From Firmicutes bacterium UBA911 (GTDB taxonomy: Bacteria > Bacillota > Desulfotomaculia > Desulfotomaculales > Desulforudaceae), in the NCBI GenBank assembly GCA_002294005.1, contig DBEH01000038.1:1-24832 (forward strand): a stretch of 24,832 nucleotides of DNA, written 5' to 3'. The notes beneath the pieces were generated by a model. The model saw only the letters and a list, made by a program, of their open reading frames with translations. It ran no database searches and was not told the DNA's origin. The position numbers and the translations under genes are program-made. Positions 1-8,090 of this stretch are shown in pieces. Numbering within the stretch: the first letter of the stretch is position 1; every line of letters begins with the position of its first letter.

Positions 1-969
1 CATCATAATGGACACTACTACGATTTTCACCACTTGTTCTATACGGTGTGCAATGATTTCAGCGTTTTGTATCATTCTTCCTTTTACCTCATTCACGCCT
101 ACAATTATCTCTGTGCTGGGGCCGCGCTCCTATTACTCCTTGCGCACTACAAGAAGAACGACAGGCCGAGCCGGGGGATGGTCGCGGCCGCTTTGGGGGC
201 GGTTTCGTTCGTTCTGGCGGTGGACCTGTTTGAATACCTGGTGCCGCTTTCTTCTTACGATCTTACGCCCGCCAGCCTGGCCGTGGCCCAGGTGTTCTTT
301 CTCGCCGGCGGTTCACGGTTAAAAGAGTTTCGGTCTTTGCTGTCCACGCGGATCAACGTGCTGGACGGCCTGAATGAAACCGTGATTCTGACCGACCGGG
401 AGAATCGTGTCGTTTACTACAACGAGACCGATCTCGGCCGGCGGTTGCGGTTGGGAGCCGATGTACATATGGACGATGTGGGCGAATGGAAGTCGCCGGC
501 CGGAGAAATGGTTCTTGACGGCTCGGAACCCAGACATTTCTTATATTACGTGCAACCGATCAAAAAGGGGAAGGGGGACCCGGCCGGCAGGATTTATGCT
601 TTTAGGGAGATTACACAATACAAGACCCTGATTGCGCAGCTGGACCAAAAGAATAAAGAACTGCTCCAGGCACAACAGGAACTGCGCCGCCACGCCGAGC
701 TGGTCAAACAGCTGACGGAAGAAACGGAAAGAAACCGAATCCTGCCCGCAATCAATCAGACGGTGGGACAGCACATATACCAGATCATCCGCCATCTGTC
801 GGCCACCAGATTTGCCCAACCGCCGGAGGATGCAATGAAGGAAAGGTTGCCAGAGGCCATCCGGTGTGCCCGAATGGGCATCGACCGGATCCGGGAATCT
901 GTTTCGGTGCTTGCCGAGTCTTCAGAAAGCCGAGGAGGGACCAGGCATGATCAAGGTATTGATCGCTGA
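1..969 (+). CDS. Sensor protein with degenerate histidine-kinase core (5' end outside window)
   Basis: The frame is open from base 1, so this gene enters from the left; the TTG at 34 is an internal leucine codon. Before it lies the motif HHLFYT, which also occurs at residues 127-132 of the complete kinase at 1605-3386, placing the visible start inside the same 7TM-type sensor region. Then come hydrophobic segments, a PAS-like domain (about residues 115-205 counting from base 1) and a coiled coil. Where the sister kinase has ERNR followed by KEIHDVLGH, this protein has ERNR followed by PAINQTVGQ: the His is Asn and the next Asp is Gln. The protein ends about 75 residues later with no N, G1 or G2 box, so no ATPase domain. 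It cannot be an ordinary kinase. It overlaps the response regulator gene by 23 bp, so the two are co-expressed. Inference: a sensor or adaptor that pairs with the downstream kinase. Confidence 0.8.
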   Translation, partial: HHNGHYYDFHHLFYTVCNDFSVLYHSSFYLIHAYNYLCAGAALLLLLAHYKKNDRPSRGMVAAALGAVSFVLAVDLFEYLVPLSSYDLTPASLAVAQVFFLAGGSRLKEFRSLLSTRINVLDGLNETVILTDRENRVVYYNETDLGRRLRLGADVHMDDVGEWKSPAGEMVLDGSEPRHFLYYVQPIKKGKGDPAGRIYAFREITQYKTLIAQLDQKNKELLQAQQELRRHAELVKQLTEETERNRILPAINQTVGQHIYQIIRHLSATRFAQPPEDAMKERLPEAIRCARMGIDRIRESVSVLAESSESRGGTRHDQGIDR

Positions 970-1585
970 CGACCACACGCTCTTCACGGAAAGCTTGCGT
1001 CTTTTGTTGCAGCAGGACGAAGACCTGCAGGTCGTGGGGCTGGCCGCCGACGGCGACGAGGCCGTGGGAATGTGTCGGCATCTGCGCCCGGACCTGGTGC
1101 TGATGGACATCAAAATGCTGGGCTGCGACGGTTTCCAGGCGGCCGCAATGATCAAGGAGTTCCGCCCGGAAACGAAGGTGATCATCCTCACCACTTTCGA
1201 AGACCGGGAGAACATCCTTTCCGCCGTGGTCGGCGGCTTGAACGGGTACATCCTGAAGGACGTCAAGCCGGAAAAACTGATCCTGGCCATCAAATGTGTC
1301 GCCGCCGGCCTCACGGTACTGCAGCCTTCGGTAAGCTGTCTTCTGCGGCAGGAGCTTACCGCCCCGGCCGAAAGGGAGTCGGCCGAGCCGACACGACAGT
1401 TAAGGCCTGAAGAGTTGAAAATCATCAGGCTGATCGGTGACGGAAAAAACAACCGGGAGATCGCCACGTTGCTGAATTATTCCGAGGGGACGATCAAGAA
1501 CAAGATATCCAGGATTTTGGAAATCCTGGAGGTAAAGGATCGGACCCAACTGGTGGTATATGCGTTGAAAAACGATTTGATTTGA
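947..1585 (+). CDS. NarL/FixJ-family response regulator
   Basis: A 212-residue two-domain transcription regulator. The receiver domain (1-120) has the acidic pair D8-D9, phospho-acceptor D54 in LVLMDIKM, T82/T83 and K104. A LuxR-type helix-turn-helix fills about 150-208, with NNREIATLLNYSEGTIKNKI as the recognition region. An ATG at 947 preceded by GAGGAGGGA gives a receiver domain of normal length; a longer frame from 866 adds unrelated residues encoded by the upstream gene. It lies between the degenerate sensor (23-bp overlap) and the full kinase (19-bp gap), so it is very probably phosphorylated by the latter. The target is unknown; the envelope genes at 3547-6639 directly downstream are the obvious candidates (inference). 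Confidence 0.95.
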   Translation: MIKVLIADDHTLFTESLRLLLQQDEDLQVVGLAADGDEAVGMCRHLRPDLVLMDIKMLGCDGFQAAAMIKEFRPETKVIILTTFEDRENILSAVVGGLNGYILKDVKPEKLILAIKCVAAGLTVLQPSVSCLLRQELTAPAERESAEPTRQLRPEELKIIRLIGDGKNNREIATLLNYSEGTIKNKISRILEILEVKDRTQLVVYALKNDLI

Positions 1586-1604
1586 AGGATGAGGGGTACC
1601 GCCC

Positions 1605-3386
1605 ATGGAGTATGACCTGGAATGGCTGTACGATATTTTCATCCTCGAGTTCTGGCACGCCGTTTCCATCATCCTCGCCGTTTTCTTTATCTGCTACATT
1701 TGTCTCAACGCCAGAAGAACAGCGCTCTTTTATCACTACGTGGTCCTGCAAATCATTCTGCTGAACTGGCTGATCAGTAAGGTATTTAAGACGGTGGCGC
1801 CCACCGCGGAGCTGAAATGGCTTTTCATTCTGGCCCAGTATGCCACCGTCTGCTTTCTTGGCAGCGCCGTGCTGATGTTCGGCTACCGGTACGCCACCGG
1901 CAGGACCCTTCCGGCACGGATCAGTATTCCCCTGAACATTCCGCCGCTCTTCTTCTTCCTGGTGCTCGCCACCAACGAAAAACACCACCTCTTCTACACC
2001 ACCTACGAATTTCTGGGAGACACCTTTGGTCCCCTGTTCTACGCTTACAGCGCAATGACCTACCTCTACATCATCGTCGGGCTCTATTTCTGTGCCACTC
2101 AGTTCGCCAAGAACCCCGGCGCCAAGCGGATTGAGTCCCGGTTATTGGTGGCGGGCATCGTTATTCCCCTGTTTTTCAATGCGTTGTACGTCGGCGGCCT
2201 CATGCAACCGCGTTTTGACATCACCCCCGTCACCTACAACCTTTCGCTCCTACTCTTCGCCTACGCCGTTTACAAGCACCGGTTTCTGGACGTGGTGCCT
2301 GCGGGTGTCTCGATGGCCTTCCACAATCTCCGGGAAGGGGTGCTGGTGTTTGACGCCGACGGGCGGGCCCTGGACAAAAACGAGGCCCTGGTCGGCATCC
2401 TTGGCCTGGATAAAGGGGCGCATTACGAGACCGTGACCGAAATCGCCGCCGCCGGCGATTATTCCGGCCGGGGTGGCAACCTGATCGCCAAGGCAATGGA
2501 CGCTCTCCGGGAAAGGGAAGACGTGGAGACGGTCGGCGAGATCGCCGACACGGACGGAAAAACGAGGTACCTGACCGTTCGGATCCGGCCGGCGAAACCG
2601 TTCAAGAACAGCCCCTGGGGGTACGTGTGCCTCATCCATGACAACACCGCCTACCTGGAGCTGATCAGGGAGCTGGAAGAAAAAAATCGGCAGCTGGCCC
2701 GGGCCAACAAGCAACTCGCGGCCTACGGTGCGGACCTTGAGCGCTCGGCCGTTATGGAGGAAAGAAATAGAATGGCCAAGGAAATCCACGACGTCCTGGG
2801 CCATTCCCTGGTATTGGTTCTCAAGATTCTGGAAGCAAGCCGCCTGCTTTGCGACCGCGATCCGGCCGCAGCCCGGGCCAAAATGGACCAGGCCCTGGCC
2901 GTCGCCAGGACCGGCCTCTCTGAACTGCAAAGGGCTTTCGGGGAGGTGGGTGTGGAACAGGACGAAAGGCCGGTGGCGTTCCTGGCCGATGCCCTGCACC
3001 GTCTGGCGGAAGAATACGGACCGACCGGCGTGCGGGTCGAGGTGGAGATGAAGGGCTCGCGGAAAAGACTGCCGGCGACCCATTGCCACGCGGTAAACAG
3101 AATCTGCCAGGAGGCGCTGACCAACGCCTTAAAACACGGCCGCCCCGACAAAATCTACGTCTTTGTGCGGTTGAATCCCAAAGAGGTGGACCTCTATGTG
3201 CTGGACGACGGGGGCGGTTGCGCCGCTTTCCAGAAAGGCCGCGGCCTCGCGGGGATGGAACAGCGGGTGCGGGAACTGGGGGGCACCTTCGCCTGCGGCG
3301 CGGCCGGCGAAAAGGGGTTCACGGTGCACGCCCGGTTGCCCTGCCAGGCATGCGGGGATTCCGGGCCGCCAAAACCCGGGGAATGA
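1605..3386 (+). CDS. 7TM-PAS sensor histidine kinase (HisKA_3 type)
   Basis: A 593-residue membrane kinase. Residues 1-225 hold about seven hydrophobic segments of the 7TM histidine-kinase N-terminal type. A PAS-like domain spans about 235-350, followed by a coiled coil at 352-385. The HisKA_3 dimerisation helix has phospho-acceptor H395 in KEIHDVLGH. The ATPase domain has an N box (E503, N507), a G1 box (DDGGG from 534) and a G2 box (GRGLAGM from 545). All catalytic motifs expected for the NarX/LiaS/DesK class are present, which is the class that pairs with NarL-type regulators such as the one encoded 19 bp upstream. ATG 1605 has a GAGGGG ribosome site. The signal sensed is unknown. The stop codon falls in the first unit of an 11-bp tandem repeat. 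Confidence 0.95.
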   Translation: MEYDLEWLYDIFILEFWHAVSIILAVFFICYICLNARRTALFYHYVVLQIILLNWLISKVFKTVAPTAELKWLFILAQYATVCFLGSAVLMFGYRYATGRTLPARISIPLNIPPLFFFLVLATNEKHHLFYTTYEFLGDTFGPLFYAYSAMTYLYIIVGLYFCATQFAKNPGAKRIESRLLVAGIVIPLFFNALYVGGLMQPRFDITPVTYNLSLLLFAYAVYKHRFLDVVPAGVSMAFHNLREGVLVFDADGRALDKNEALVGILGLDKGAHYETVTEIAAAGDYSGRGGNLIAKAMDALREREDVETVGEIADTDGKTRYLTVRIRPAKPFKNSPWGYVCLIHDNTAYLELIRELEEKNRQLARANKQLAAYGADLERSAVMEERNRMAKEIHDVLGHSLVLVLKILEASRLLCDRDPAAARAKMDQALAVARTGLSELQRAFGEVGVEQDERPVAFLADALHRLAEEYGPTGVRVEVEMKGSRKRLPATHCHAVNRICQEALTNALKHGRPDKIYVFVRLNPKEVDLYVLDDGGGCAAFQKGRGLAGMEQRVRELGGTFACGAAGEKGFTVHARLPCQACGDSGPPKPGE

Positions 3387-3422
3387 CCGGGGAATGACCG
3401 GGGAATGACCGGGGAAATGACC
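3378..3422 (+). repeat. 11-bp tandem repeat over a stop codon
   Basis: Three perfect copies of GGGGAATGACC (3378-3388, 3389-3399, 3400-3410) and a fourth with one extra A (3411-3422). The kinase stop TGA is in the first unit. In the following 70 bp, CCACGGTC occurs at 3421-3428 and 3485-3492, with ACCGTGG at 3451-3457 in inverted orientation, so the kinase-lipoprotein gap can fold or bind a dimeric regulator. No convincing -10/-35 pair was found before 3547. Confidence 0.8.
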
Positions 3423-3546
3423 ACGGTCACCTGGAGATTGCCCGACCGACACCGTGGTTGATTACCCGGGTTACTTGCCCCGGGCCACGGTCGAAACGTA
3501 GAATTTACTAAGACTACTTCCAAAACACTCCAAAGGGGTTGAGCAC

Positions 3547-4089
3547 GTGAAAAGGGAACTGATCTTGGTGTTGGCGGTGTGGTTGTGTTGCGCGTTAGTC
3601 GGCTGCGGTGGCGGCGAGAAGAACTACCAGGTCAGTGGCGGCGAAAAGGCGTCCACGGGCGGCGATGGGTCGGCTGCCGGCACCGACACCTTCACCGTCC
3701 GGTATTCCGACAAGCCGCAGCAGAGCGTGGCCCTGCCGGCGGATTACCCGGAGGCCGGCTTTCCGGTTTACCCGGGCAGTTTCATCGCGGCCGCACAGGA
3801 CTACGAGGAGAGCTGCATCGTCACCGGCTTTGCCAAGGAACCGCGCGCCCAGGTGACCGCCTTTTACCGGGAGGCGCTGCAGGATGCCCAGGTGATTTCG
3901 GTCACGGACGATGACCAGAGCTACGTGTCCTACGGGGTGAAGGACGATTACATCTACACCGTGACCGTGGTGGACAGCACAGAATTCAAAGAGTACCCCA
4001 CCTGTTACACCATCAGCCTGGTGCCGGCGGAGGAAGGGGCGGCCGAAGCGCTGTCGCAATTGACCGGTCCGGGAGGTAGGAGCCAATGA
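3547..4089 (+). CDS. Putative lipoprotein, function unknown
   Basis: A 180-residue exported protein starting at GTG 3547 behind AAGGGG. The N-terminus has a Lys/Arg start, a hydrophobic core and the lipobox LVGC with C20 as lipidation site, followed by a Gly-rich linker, so it should be anchored to the outer face of the membrane. The mature part (about 45-170) includes ALPADYPEAGFPVYPGS, a Pro/Tyr-rich motif I have no named family for, and ends in a short hydrophilic tail. Its stop overlaps the next start (ATGA at 4086-4089), so it is translationally coupled to the Fn3 protein and probably acts with it at the cell surface. Confidence 0.85.
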   Translation: MKRELILVLAVWLCCALVGCGGGEKNYQVSGGEKASTGGDGSAAGTDTFTVRYSDKPQQSVALPADYPEAGFPVYPGSFIAAAQDYEESCIVTGFAKEPRAQVTAFYREALQDAQVISVTDDDQSYVSYGVKDDYIYTVTVVDSTEFKEYPTCYTISLVPAEEGAAEALSQLTGPGGRSQ

Positions 4090-5285
4090 GCGGGCGCTGG
4101 CGCGTTCGGGGGCGTTCTCTGCTGGCGCTGGCGCTGGCCCTGCTGCTGAGCGGCGCCGGCCTGGTCGGCCCGGCCGCGGCGTGGTCCCCACCCGATTTGC
4201 TGCCCGACATACCGTTCAAGCCGCCAGCCGCTCCGAGCGACCTGAGGGTGGAGGAAGCCCGTTTTGAGTCGTGGACCGGCCTGGTTCGTGTCCACTTAAC
4301 CTTTCGCGATAATGCCGATAACGAAGAGGGCTTTAAGCTGGAACGGCGGAACGGGGATGAGCAACCCTTCGCCCAGGTGGCCAGCGTCGGCGCCAATACC
4401 ACCAGTATCACCGTTGGGGCGCCGCCCAGCAAGCACTGTGCCTATCGCGTCTACGCCTACAATGCCTTCGGCAACTCCGGCTACTCCAACGTGGTCCAGC
4501 TCACCACCCCGGGGCCGCCCGCAGCCCCGAGCGACTTAAGGGCCACCGCCGGCGAGGGCCGCATCGAGCTTTCCTGGACGGATAATTCCTTCAACGAAAC
4601 CGGTTTTCGGATCATGCGGCGTGTAGAGGGCGAAAGCGTCGTCGTTCTTGGCGGTACCGGTCTGGATGTGACCTGGTACGTGGATCACGACGTGGTGCCG
4701 GGAGTGGTGTGCATCTATTACATTTACGCCTTTAACAGTATTGGTACCTCCCCGGTCTCCAACACGGCCGCCGCCTCCGTTCTCCCGCCGCCCCAGGTGG
4801 GCCTCCCCCCGGACGCGGAGGCGACACCCGGGGAAGAGCCGGGCGAGGTGCCGCCTGCAGGAGCAGAAAAGACGGTACTGCACTTCTATATCAACCGGGC
4901 GGAGTCGTACGTCCTTCCCGCCGGACATGCCGACGCCCGGCCACAGGCCTTAGATGCCGCGCCGGTCATCAGGGAGGGGCGGACCCTCCTGCCCATCCGG
5001 TACGTGGCCGAACCCCTGGGGGCGGCGGTCAGTTGGGACCCGGCGGCGCAGAAGGCGACGGTTGCGCTGGGTGAAAACCGGGTGGAGCTTTGGATCGGTC
5101 GCCACACCGCCCGAATGAACAGAGTCACGGTGCCGATCGACCCCGCCAACCCGGCCGTGGCTCCCCTGACGCTACCGCCGGGCCGGACCATGCTTCCCCT
5201 GCGGTTTATCGCCGAGGTGCTGGGCTGCCGGGTGGACTGGAATGCGGCCGCCCAGGAGGTCAAGGTCACCTACCCCCGCGATTAA
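4086..5285 (+). CDS. Secreted protein: two Fn3 domains and a copper-amine-oxidase-N-like domain
   Basis: A 399-residue protein. A Sec signal peptide covers about residues 1-32 (RVRGR, then an Ala/Leu core ending PAAA). Two fibronectin type III repeats follow (about 39-143 and 145-233) with the recurring patterns RDNADNEEGFKLERR and TDNSFNETGFRIMRR, and AYRVYAYNAFGNSGYSN near the end of the first repeat. After a Pro/Glu-rich linker, about 261-397 matches the copper-amine-oxidase N-terminal (stalk) family, with the paired motifs LLPIRYVAEPLGAAVSWD and MLPLRFIAEVLGCRVDWN. In clostridia this domain is a cell-surface module and does not itself imply amine oxidase activity; no catalytic oxidase domain is present. 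The start overlaps the lipoprotein stop by 4 bp. A paralogue follows 71 bp downstream. Confidence 0.92.
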   Translation: MSGRWRVRGRSLLALALALLLSGAGLVGPAAAWSPPDLLPDIPFKPPAAPSDLRVEEARFESWTGLVRVHLTFRDNADNEEGFKLERRNGDEQPFAQVASVGANTTSITVGAPPSKHCAYRVYAYNAFGNSGYSNVVQLTTPGPPAAPSDLRATAGEGRIELSWTDNSFNETGFRIMRRVEGESVVVLGGTGLDVTWYVDHDVVPGVVCIYYIYAFNSIGTSPVSNTAAASVLPPPQVGLPPDAEATPGEEPGEVPPAGAEKTVLHFYINRAESYVLPAGHADARPQALDAAPVIREGRTLLPIRYVAEPLGAAVSWDPAAQKATVALGENRVELWIGRHTARMNRVTVPIDPANPAVAPLTLPPGRTMLPLRFIAEVLGCRVDWNAAAQEVKVTYPRD

Positions 5286-5356
5286 CGGCCGCCGCCAGCC
5301 AGCCGGTTCTGCGGTGTAAAACTTTTTATTTTTCTTTTTTTAAGGAGGAGATCCGC

Positions 5357-6639
5357 ATGCGCCCGTCGTTTTCCAAAGTATTCCTGTTTTTGGCCCTTGT
5401 AGTGGTTGGCGCACTGTTGTTTTCTTCGCCAGCCCCGGTCCACGCCGCCACCTGGACCGGTTACCCGACCCTCCAGGGGCCGCTTCCGCTGGACATTCCC
5501 AAGCCGCTTCCCGCCGCGCCCGATAGTCTGGAGGTGTGGTACCGCACGGACGGCCCGACCAGCGTGCGCCTGATGTGGCGGGATAACGCCTTCAACGAAA
5601 CGGGATTTGTGGTGGAACGGAAAAAGGGAACCGGGGATTTCGCGGTCTACGGCACGGTGGCGAGTGACCGCACCGTCTTTTTCGATGAGTATCCCCCGTC
5701 CGGGACGGAGCTCTGTTACCGGGTGCGGGCGGTCAACGCGCTGGGGAGTTCGCCTTATTCCAACACCGTTTGCGTCAACACCCACGGCGGGCATCCGGCC
5801 AAGCCGGGCAACCTGACCGCCACCGTCACCCCCGAAGGGATTCAGTTGAACTGGACCGACAATGACGATACCGAACTCGCTTACGTGGTCATGCGCAGCA
5901 CGTCCACCGGGCAGGTGCGGCACGTGGCCAGCCTGTCGCCAAATAGCACCACCTGGCTCGACACGGAGGTGACCCGGGGGGAAATGTACCTCTACACCGT
6001 GCGCTGCCACAACCACGCGGGTGGAATCTCCAAGTCGAGCGCCAACGCCTTCACGGACTGGATCACCTTTCTGCCCCCCCAGGCCGCCCTCCTGGAAACC
6101 CAGTTGCCGCTGACCGAGCCGGTGTCGCCGACGCAGCCCACGCCGCCCCCGCCGGCCGCGGGAGAGGCGCCGACCGGTACCCGGTGCCGGACCAGGCTGA
6201 AACCCAAGCGGAGGAGACATCTGGCGCCCAACGGCCCGGGGTGGAGCTGCGTTTTTGGATCGGGCGCGCCGAGACCGGCATCCTGGAGGACACCGGATCC
6301 CGCGTGCAACCGATAGATGCCGCTCCCCTGCTGGTCGGTGCCCGGACCTTTGTGCCCATCCGTTACGTGACCGAGCCTCTGGGAGCCCGGGTGGATTGGG
6401 ATGCCGCCGCCGGCCGGGCCACCGTGGCGCTGGGGGAAACGGTGGTGGAACTCCGGGTCAATAATGGCACCGCGCTGGTCAACGGGACGCCGCAATCGAT
6501 TGATCCGGCCGATCCGGGGGTGCGGCTGCTCGTCGTGCCGCCGGGGCGGATCTTTGTGCCGCTGCGGTTCGTGGGGGAATCCCTGGGGGCTACGGTGCAT
6601 TACGACCCGGCGACGCAAGCGATCACCATTATTCTGTAG
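5357..6639 (+). pseudogene. Frameshifted paralogue: Fn3-Fn3-copper-amine-oxidase-N secreted protein
   Basis: ATG 5357 follows a strong TAAGGAGGAG site. The first frame (5357-6316) encodes a signal peptide ending PVHA at residue 30 and two Fn3 repeats (RDNAFNETGFVVERK; YTVRCHNHAGG), then a Pro-rich linker. About residue 275 it changes to an Arg-rich tail unlike any secreted domain. The missing copper-amine-oxidase-N domain (FVPIRYVTEPLGARVDWD and FVPLRFVGESLGATVHYD) continues in the frame one base back, up to 6639. Both frames are open across about 6120-6200. The most natural join is near the CCC at 6180-6182, where restoring one C gives APTGTPVPDQAE. Either a real 1-bp deletion or a sequencing error. 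If real, the shortened product keeps the Fn3 part but loses the wall domain. Confidence 0.85.
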
Positions 6640-6821
6640 AAAAGCCTTGAGGAAAATTTGGGCGGTGCGGTTGACCGCCCGGCCGGCGAGGGTTAACCGC
6701 GCCGGAGTCCCCTTGGTGACACTCCCAATCCCCTGAAGGAGATGGGAATTCCCGCGCCGATTTTTAAATCGGGGTGAGGAGGGCACACTTATAAGTGCGC
6801 TTCTTCCAAAACCCCTTCTTA
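6640..6821 (+). other. Hairpin-rich 3' region, possible structured RNA
   Basis: No gene seen. The stretch carries consecutive inverted repeats: GGGCGGT / ACCGCCC (6660-6666 / 6674-6680); CCGGCG / CGCCGG (6683-6688 / 6700-6705) with the palindrome GGTTAACC in its loop; GGGAATTCCC (6744-6753); CCGATTT-TT-AAATCGG (6757-6772); and the 12-bp palindrome CACTTATAAGTG (6786-6797). It lies directly before a strong terminator, so it is probably transcribed as the 3' end of the envelope operon or as a small RNA. It matches no riboswitch class I know. Confidence 0.5.
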
Positions 6822-6854
6822 CCCCCCCCTGGACCCAGGGGGGGGGTTTTTTTT
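6822..6854 (+). terminator. Rho-independent terminator of the 3547-6639 operon
   Basis: Eight C followed by TG (6822-6831) pairs with CA followed by G-run (6836-6846) around a GACC loop, then eight T (6847-6854). Very stable stem and uninterrupted T tract; separates the envelope operon from the DNA-polymerase cassette. Confidence 0.92.
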
Positions 6855-7000
6855 GGGGTGGCGCATTGAGTTTACCGTTATTTGCGGGTTAAATTTTACC
6901 GCCGCCTAGGGGCGCAATCCCCCGGTATTGGGCGCACCGCCCCGTTTTGGGCCGCAAACTGGTTTAAATGTGCGCACCCGAACCTCACGGGGCATATTCC

Positions 7001-7035
7001 GGTGTTTTACGTAAATACCGTTCATGCCTGATAAT
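7001..7035 (+). promoter_or_regulatory. Predicted promoter with overlapping palindrome for the imuB-like/dnaE2 cassette
   Basis: A possible -35 TTTACG (7006-7011), 18-bp spacer and -10 GATAAT (7030-7035) lie 33 bp before the first gene. The -35 sits inside the imperfect palindrome GGTGTTTTACGTAAATACC (7001-7019), a position where a repressor would block transcription. Cassettes of this type are normally LexA-controlled; the palindrome is not the Bacillus-type LexA box (GAAC-N4-GTTC), so the regulator is open. The rest of 6855-7000 holds nothing recognised. Confidence 0.45.
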
Positions 7036-7067
7036 AAGGAAAACTTTTGGCCGGGGGCGGTTGTGGT

Positions 7068-8090
7068 ATGCGGGTGGTTTGTTTGCAGTATGAGCAGGAG
7101 TCCGGGTTCCTTGACTTTTTGACCGGCTATTCCCCGGTGATCGAACCCCGGCCGGACGGGGAAGTGTTCCTGGAAATACCGCGGCAGGGGATTCGCAGCC
7201 TGGTACGGGAGATGGGGCGCTCTGGATTTCGGGTGGCGGGCGGAATTGGAACCAACCCGTTCATCGCCCGGGCGGCGGTTCCGGCCGGAATGGGGGCCGG
7301 GCGGGGGCGGCTTCCCGGATTGGTCCGGATCCGGACTCCGGAGGGCGGAGCGCTTTTCGCGGTGCCACCCGGTTCGGAGGCCGAGTTCGCTGCGGCGTTG
7401 CCCGTGGAACTACTCTGGCCCCTGCCCCCGAAAACGCGCCTGGCGCTCCGCGGCCTGGGCCTGGTTACCGGCGCGGACGTGGCGCGGGTCGGGGATGCTG
7501 AACTGCGGGCGCATTTCGGGGAGGCCGGGGTGCTCGCGGCCGCTTACGCCCGGGGATTGGACCGGCGCCGTGTCCAAGCACTTTACCCGCCGCCCGAAGT
7601 TGTCTGGCGGTGTGTCCCCGGGGGCGTGGTGGACCGTTCGGCTCTGGATGGTTGGCTTGGGGCGGGGGCCCGGAACCTGGCGGGCCGGTTGTGGCAAAAG
7701 GGTTGCGGTTACCGGCGCCTGCGGCTGGAGATCGGGCTGGACGGTGGAAGGCGGTTGGAAAGTGAGCGCCGTTTTCCGGCCCACGTGCCCCCCGACGCGG
7801 CCCGTTTACGGCACCAGTTGCTATTGCTCCTGGATGCTCAGGAAGTTGACGGTCCGGTGGATGAATTGCGGGTCACGGCCGGTATGCTTTATCGTCTGGC
7901 CCCACGTCAGTTGGACCTTTTCTCCCCGGAGACCCGAGCGGCGGACGGGCTGGAACGGGCGGCGGCGCTGGACACCAGGTATCCGGGGCGGTTGGCGCGC
8001 GGCTGGGATGCGGGTTTTTACCGCCGCGAGCGGATGCTCCACTTTTACGACCCTTGCCGGGGGCGGTGGGGAGCGGGCGGGGCCGGTTAA
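7068..8090 (+). CDS. ImuB-like Y-family DNA polymerase-related protein
   Basis: A 340-residue protein from ATG 7068 (a TTG at 7047 would add seven residues). About residues 1-75 resemble the end of the Y-family palm (SPVIEPRPDGEVFLEI; FRVAGGIGTNPFIARAA). Residues 113-170 match the thumb/helix-hairpin-helix region (LRGLGLVTGADVARVGD ... YARGLDRRRV), and 175-280 resemble the little-finger domain. A beta-clamp binding motif QLDLF is at 281-285. The usual N-terminal 80 or so residues with the catalytic DxD are absent, so it is not a polymerase by itself. This fits ImuB, the inactive Y-family hub linking DnaE2 to the sliding clamp in mutagenic repair, but is shorter than typical ImuB (450-500 aa). 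No ImuA gene is adjacent. It abuts the DUF6504 gene (TAA then ATG). Confidence 0.8.
   Translation: MRVVCLQYEQESGFLDFLTGYSPVIEPRPDGEVFLEIPRQGIRSLVREMGRSGFRVAGGIGTNPFIARAAVPAGMGAGRGRLPGLVRIRTPEGGALFAVPPGSEAEFAAALPVELLWPLPPKTRLALRGLGLVTGADVARVGDAELRAHFGEAGVLAAAYARGLDRRRVQALYPPPEVVWRCVPGGVVDRSALDGWLGAGARNLAGRLWQKGCGYRRLRLEIGLDGGRRLESERRFPAHVPPDAARLRHQLLLLLDAQEVDGPVDELRVTAGMLYRLAPRQLDLFSPETRAADGLERAAALDTRYPGRLARGWDAGFYRRERMLHFYDPCRGRWGAGGAG

Noticed and set aside
34..969. TTG at 34 as start of the first gene
   Set aside because: The frame is open to base 1 and the residues before it match the sister kinase, so the gene is cut by the window edge.
6130..6200. Programmed ribosomal frameshift in the second Fn3 gene
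   Set aside because: No slippery heptamer with a downstream stem at the right distance, and the intact paralogue needs none; mutation or sequencing error is simpler.
5282..6220. Long minus-strand reading frame opposite the second Fn3 gene
   Set aside because: Antisense shadow with Gly/Arg/Pro-rich composition and no ribosome site.
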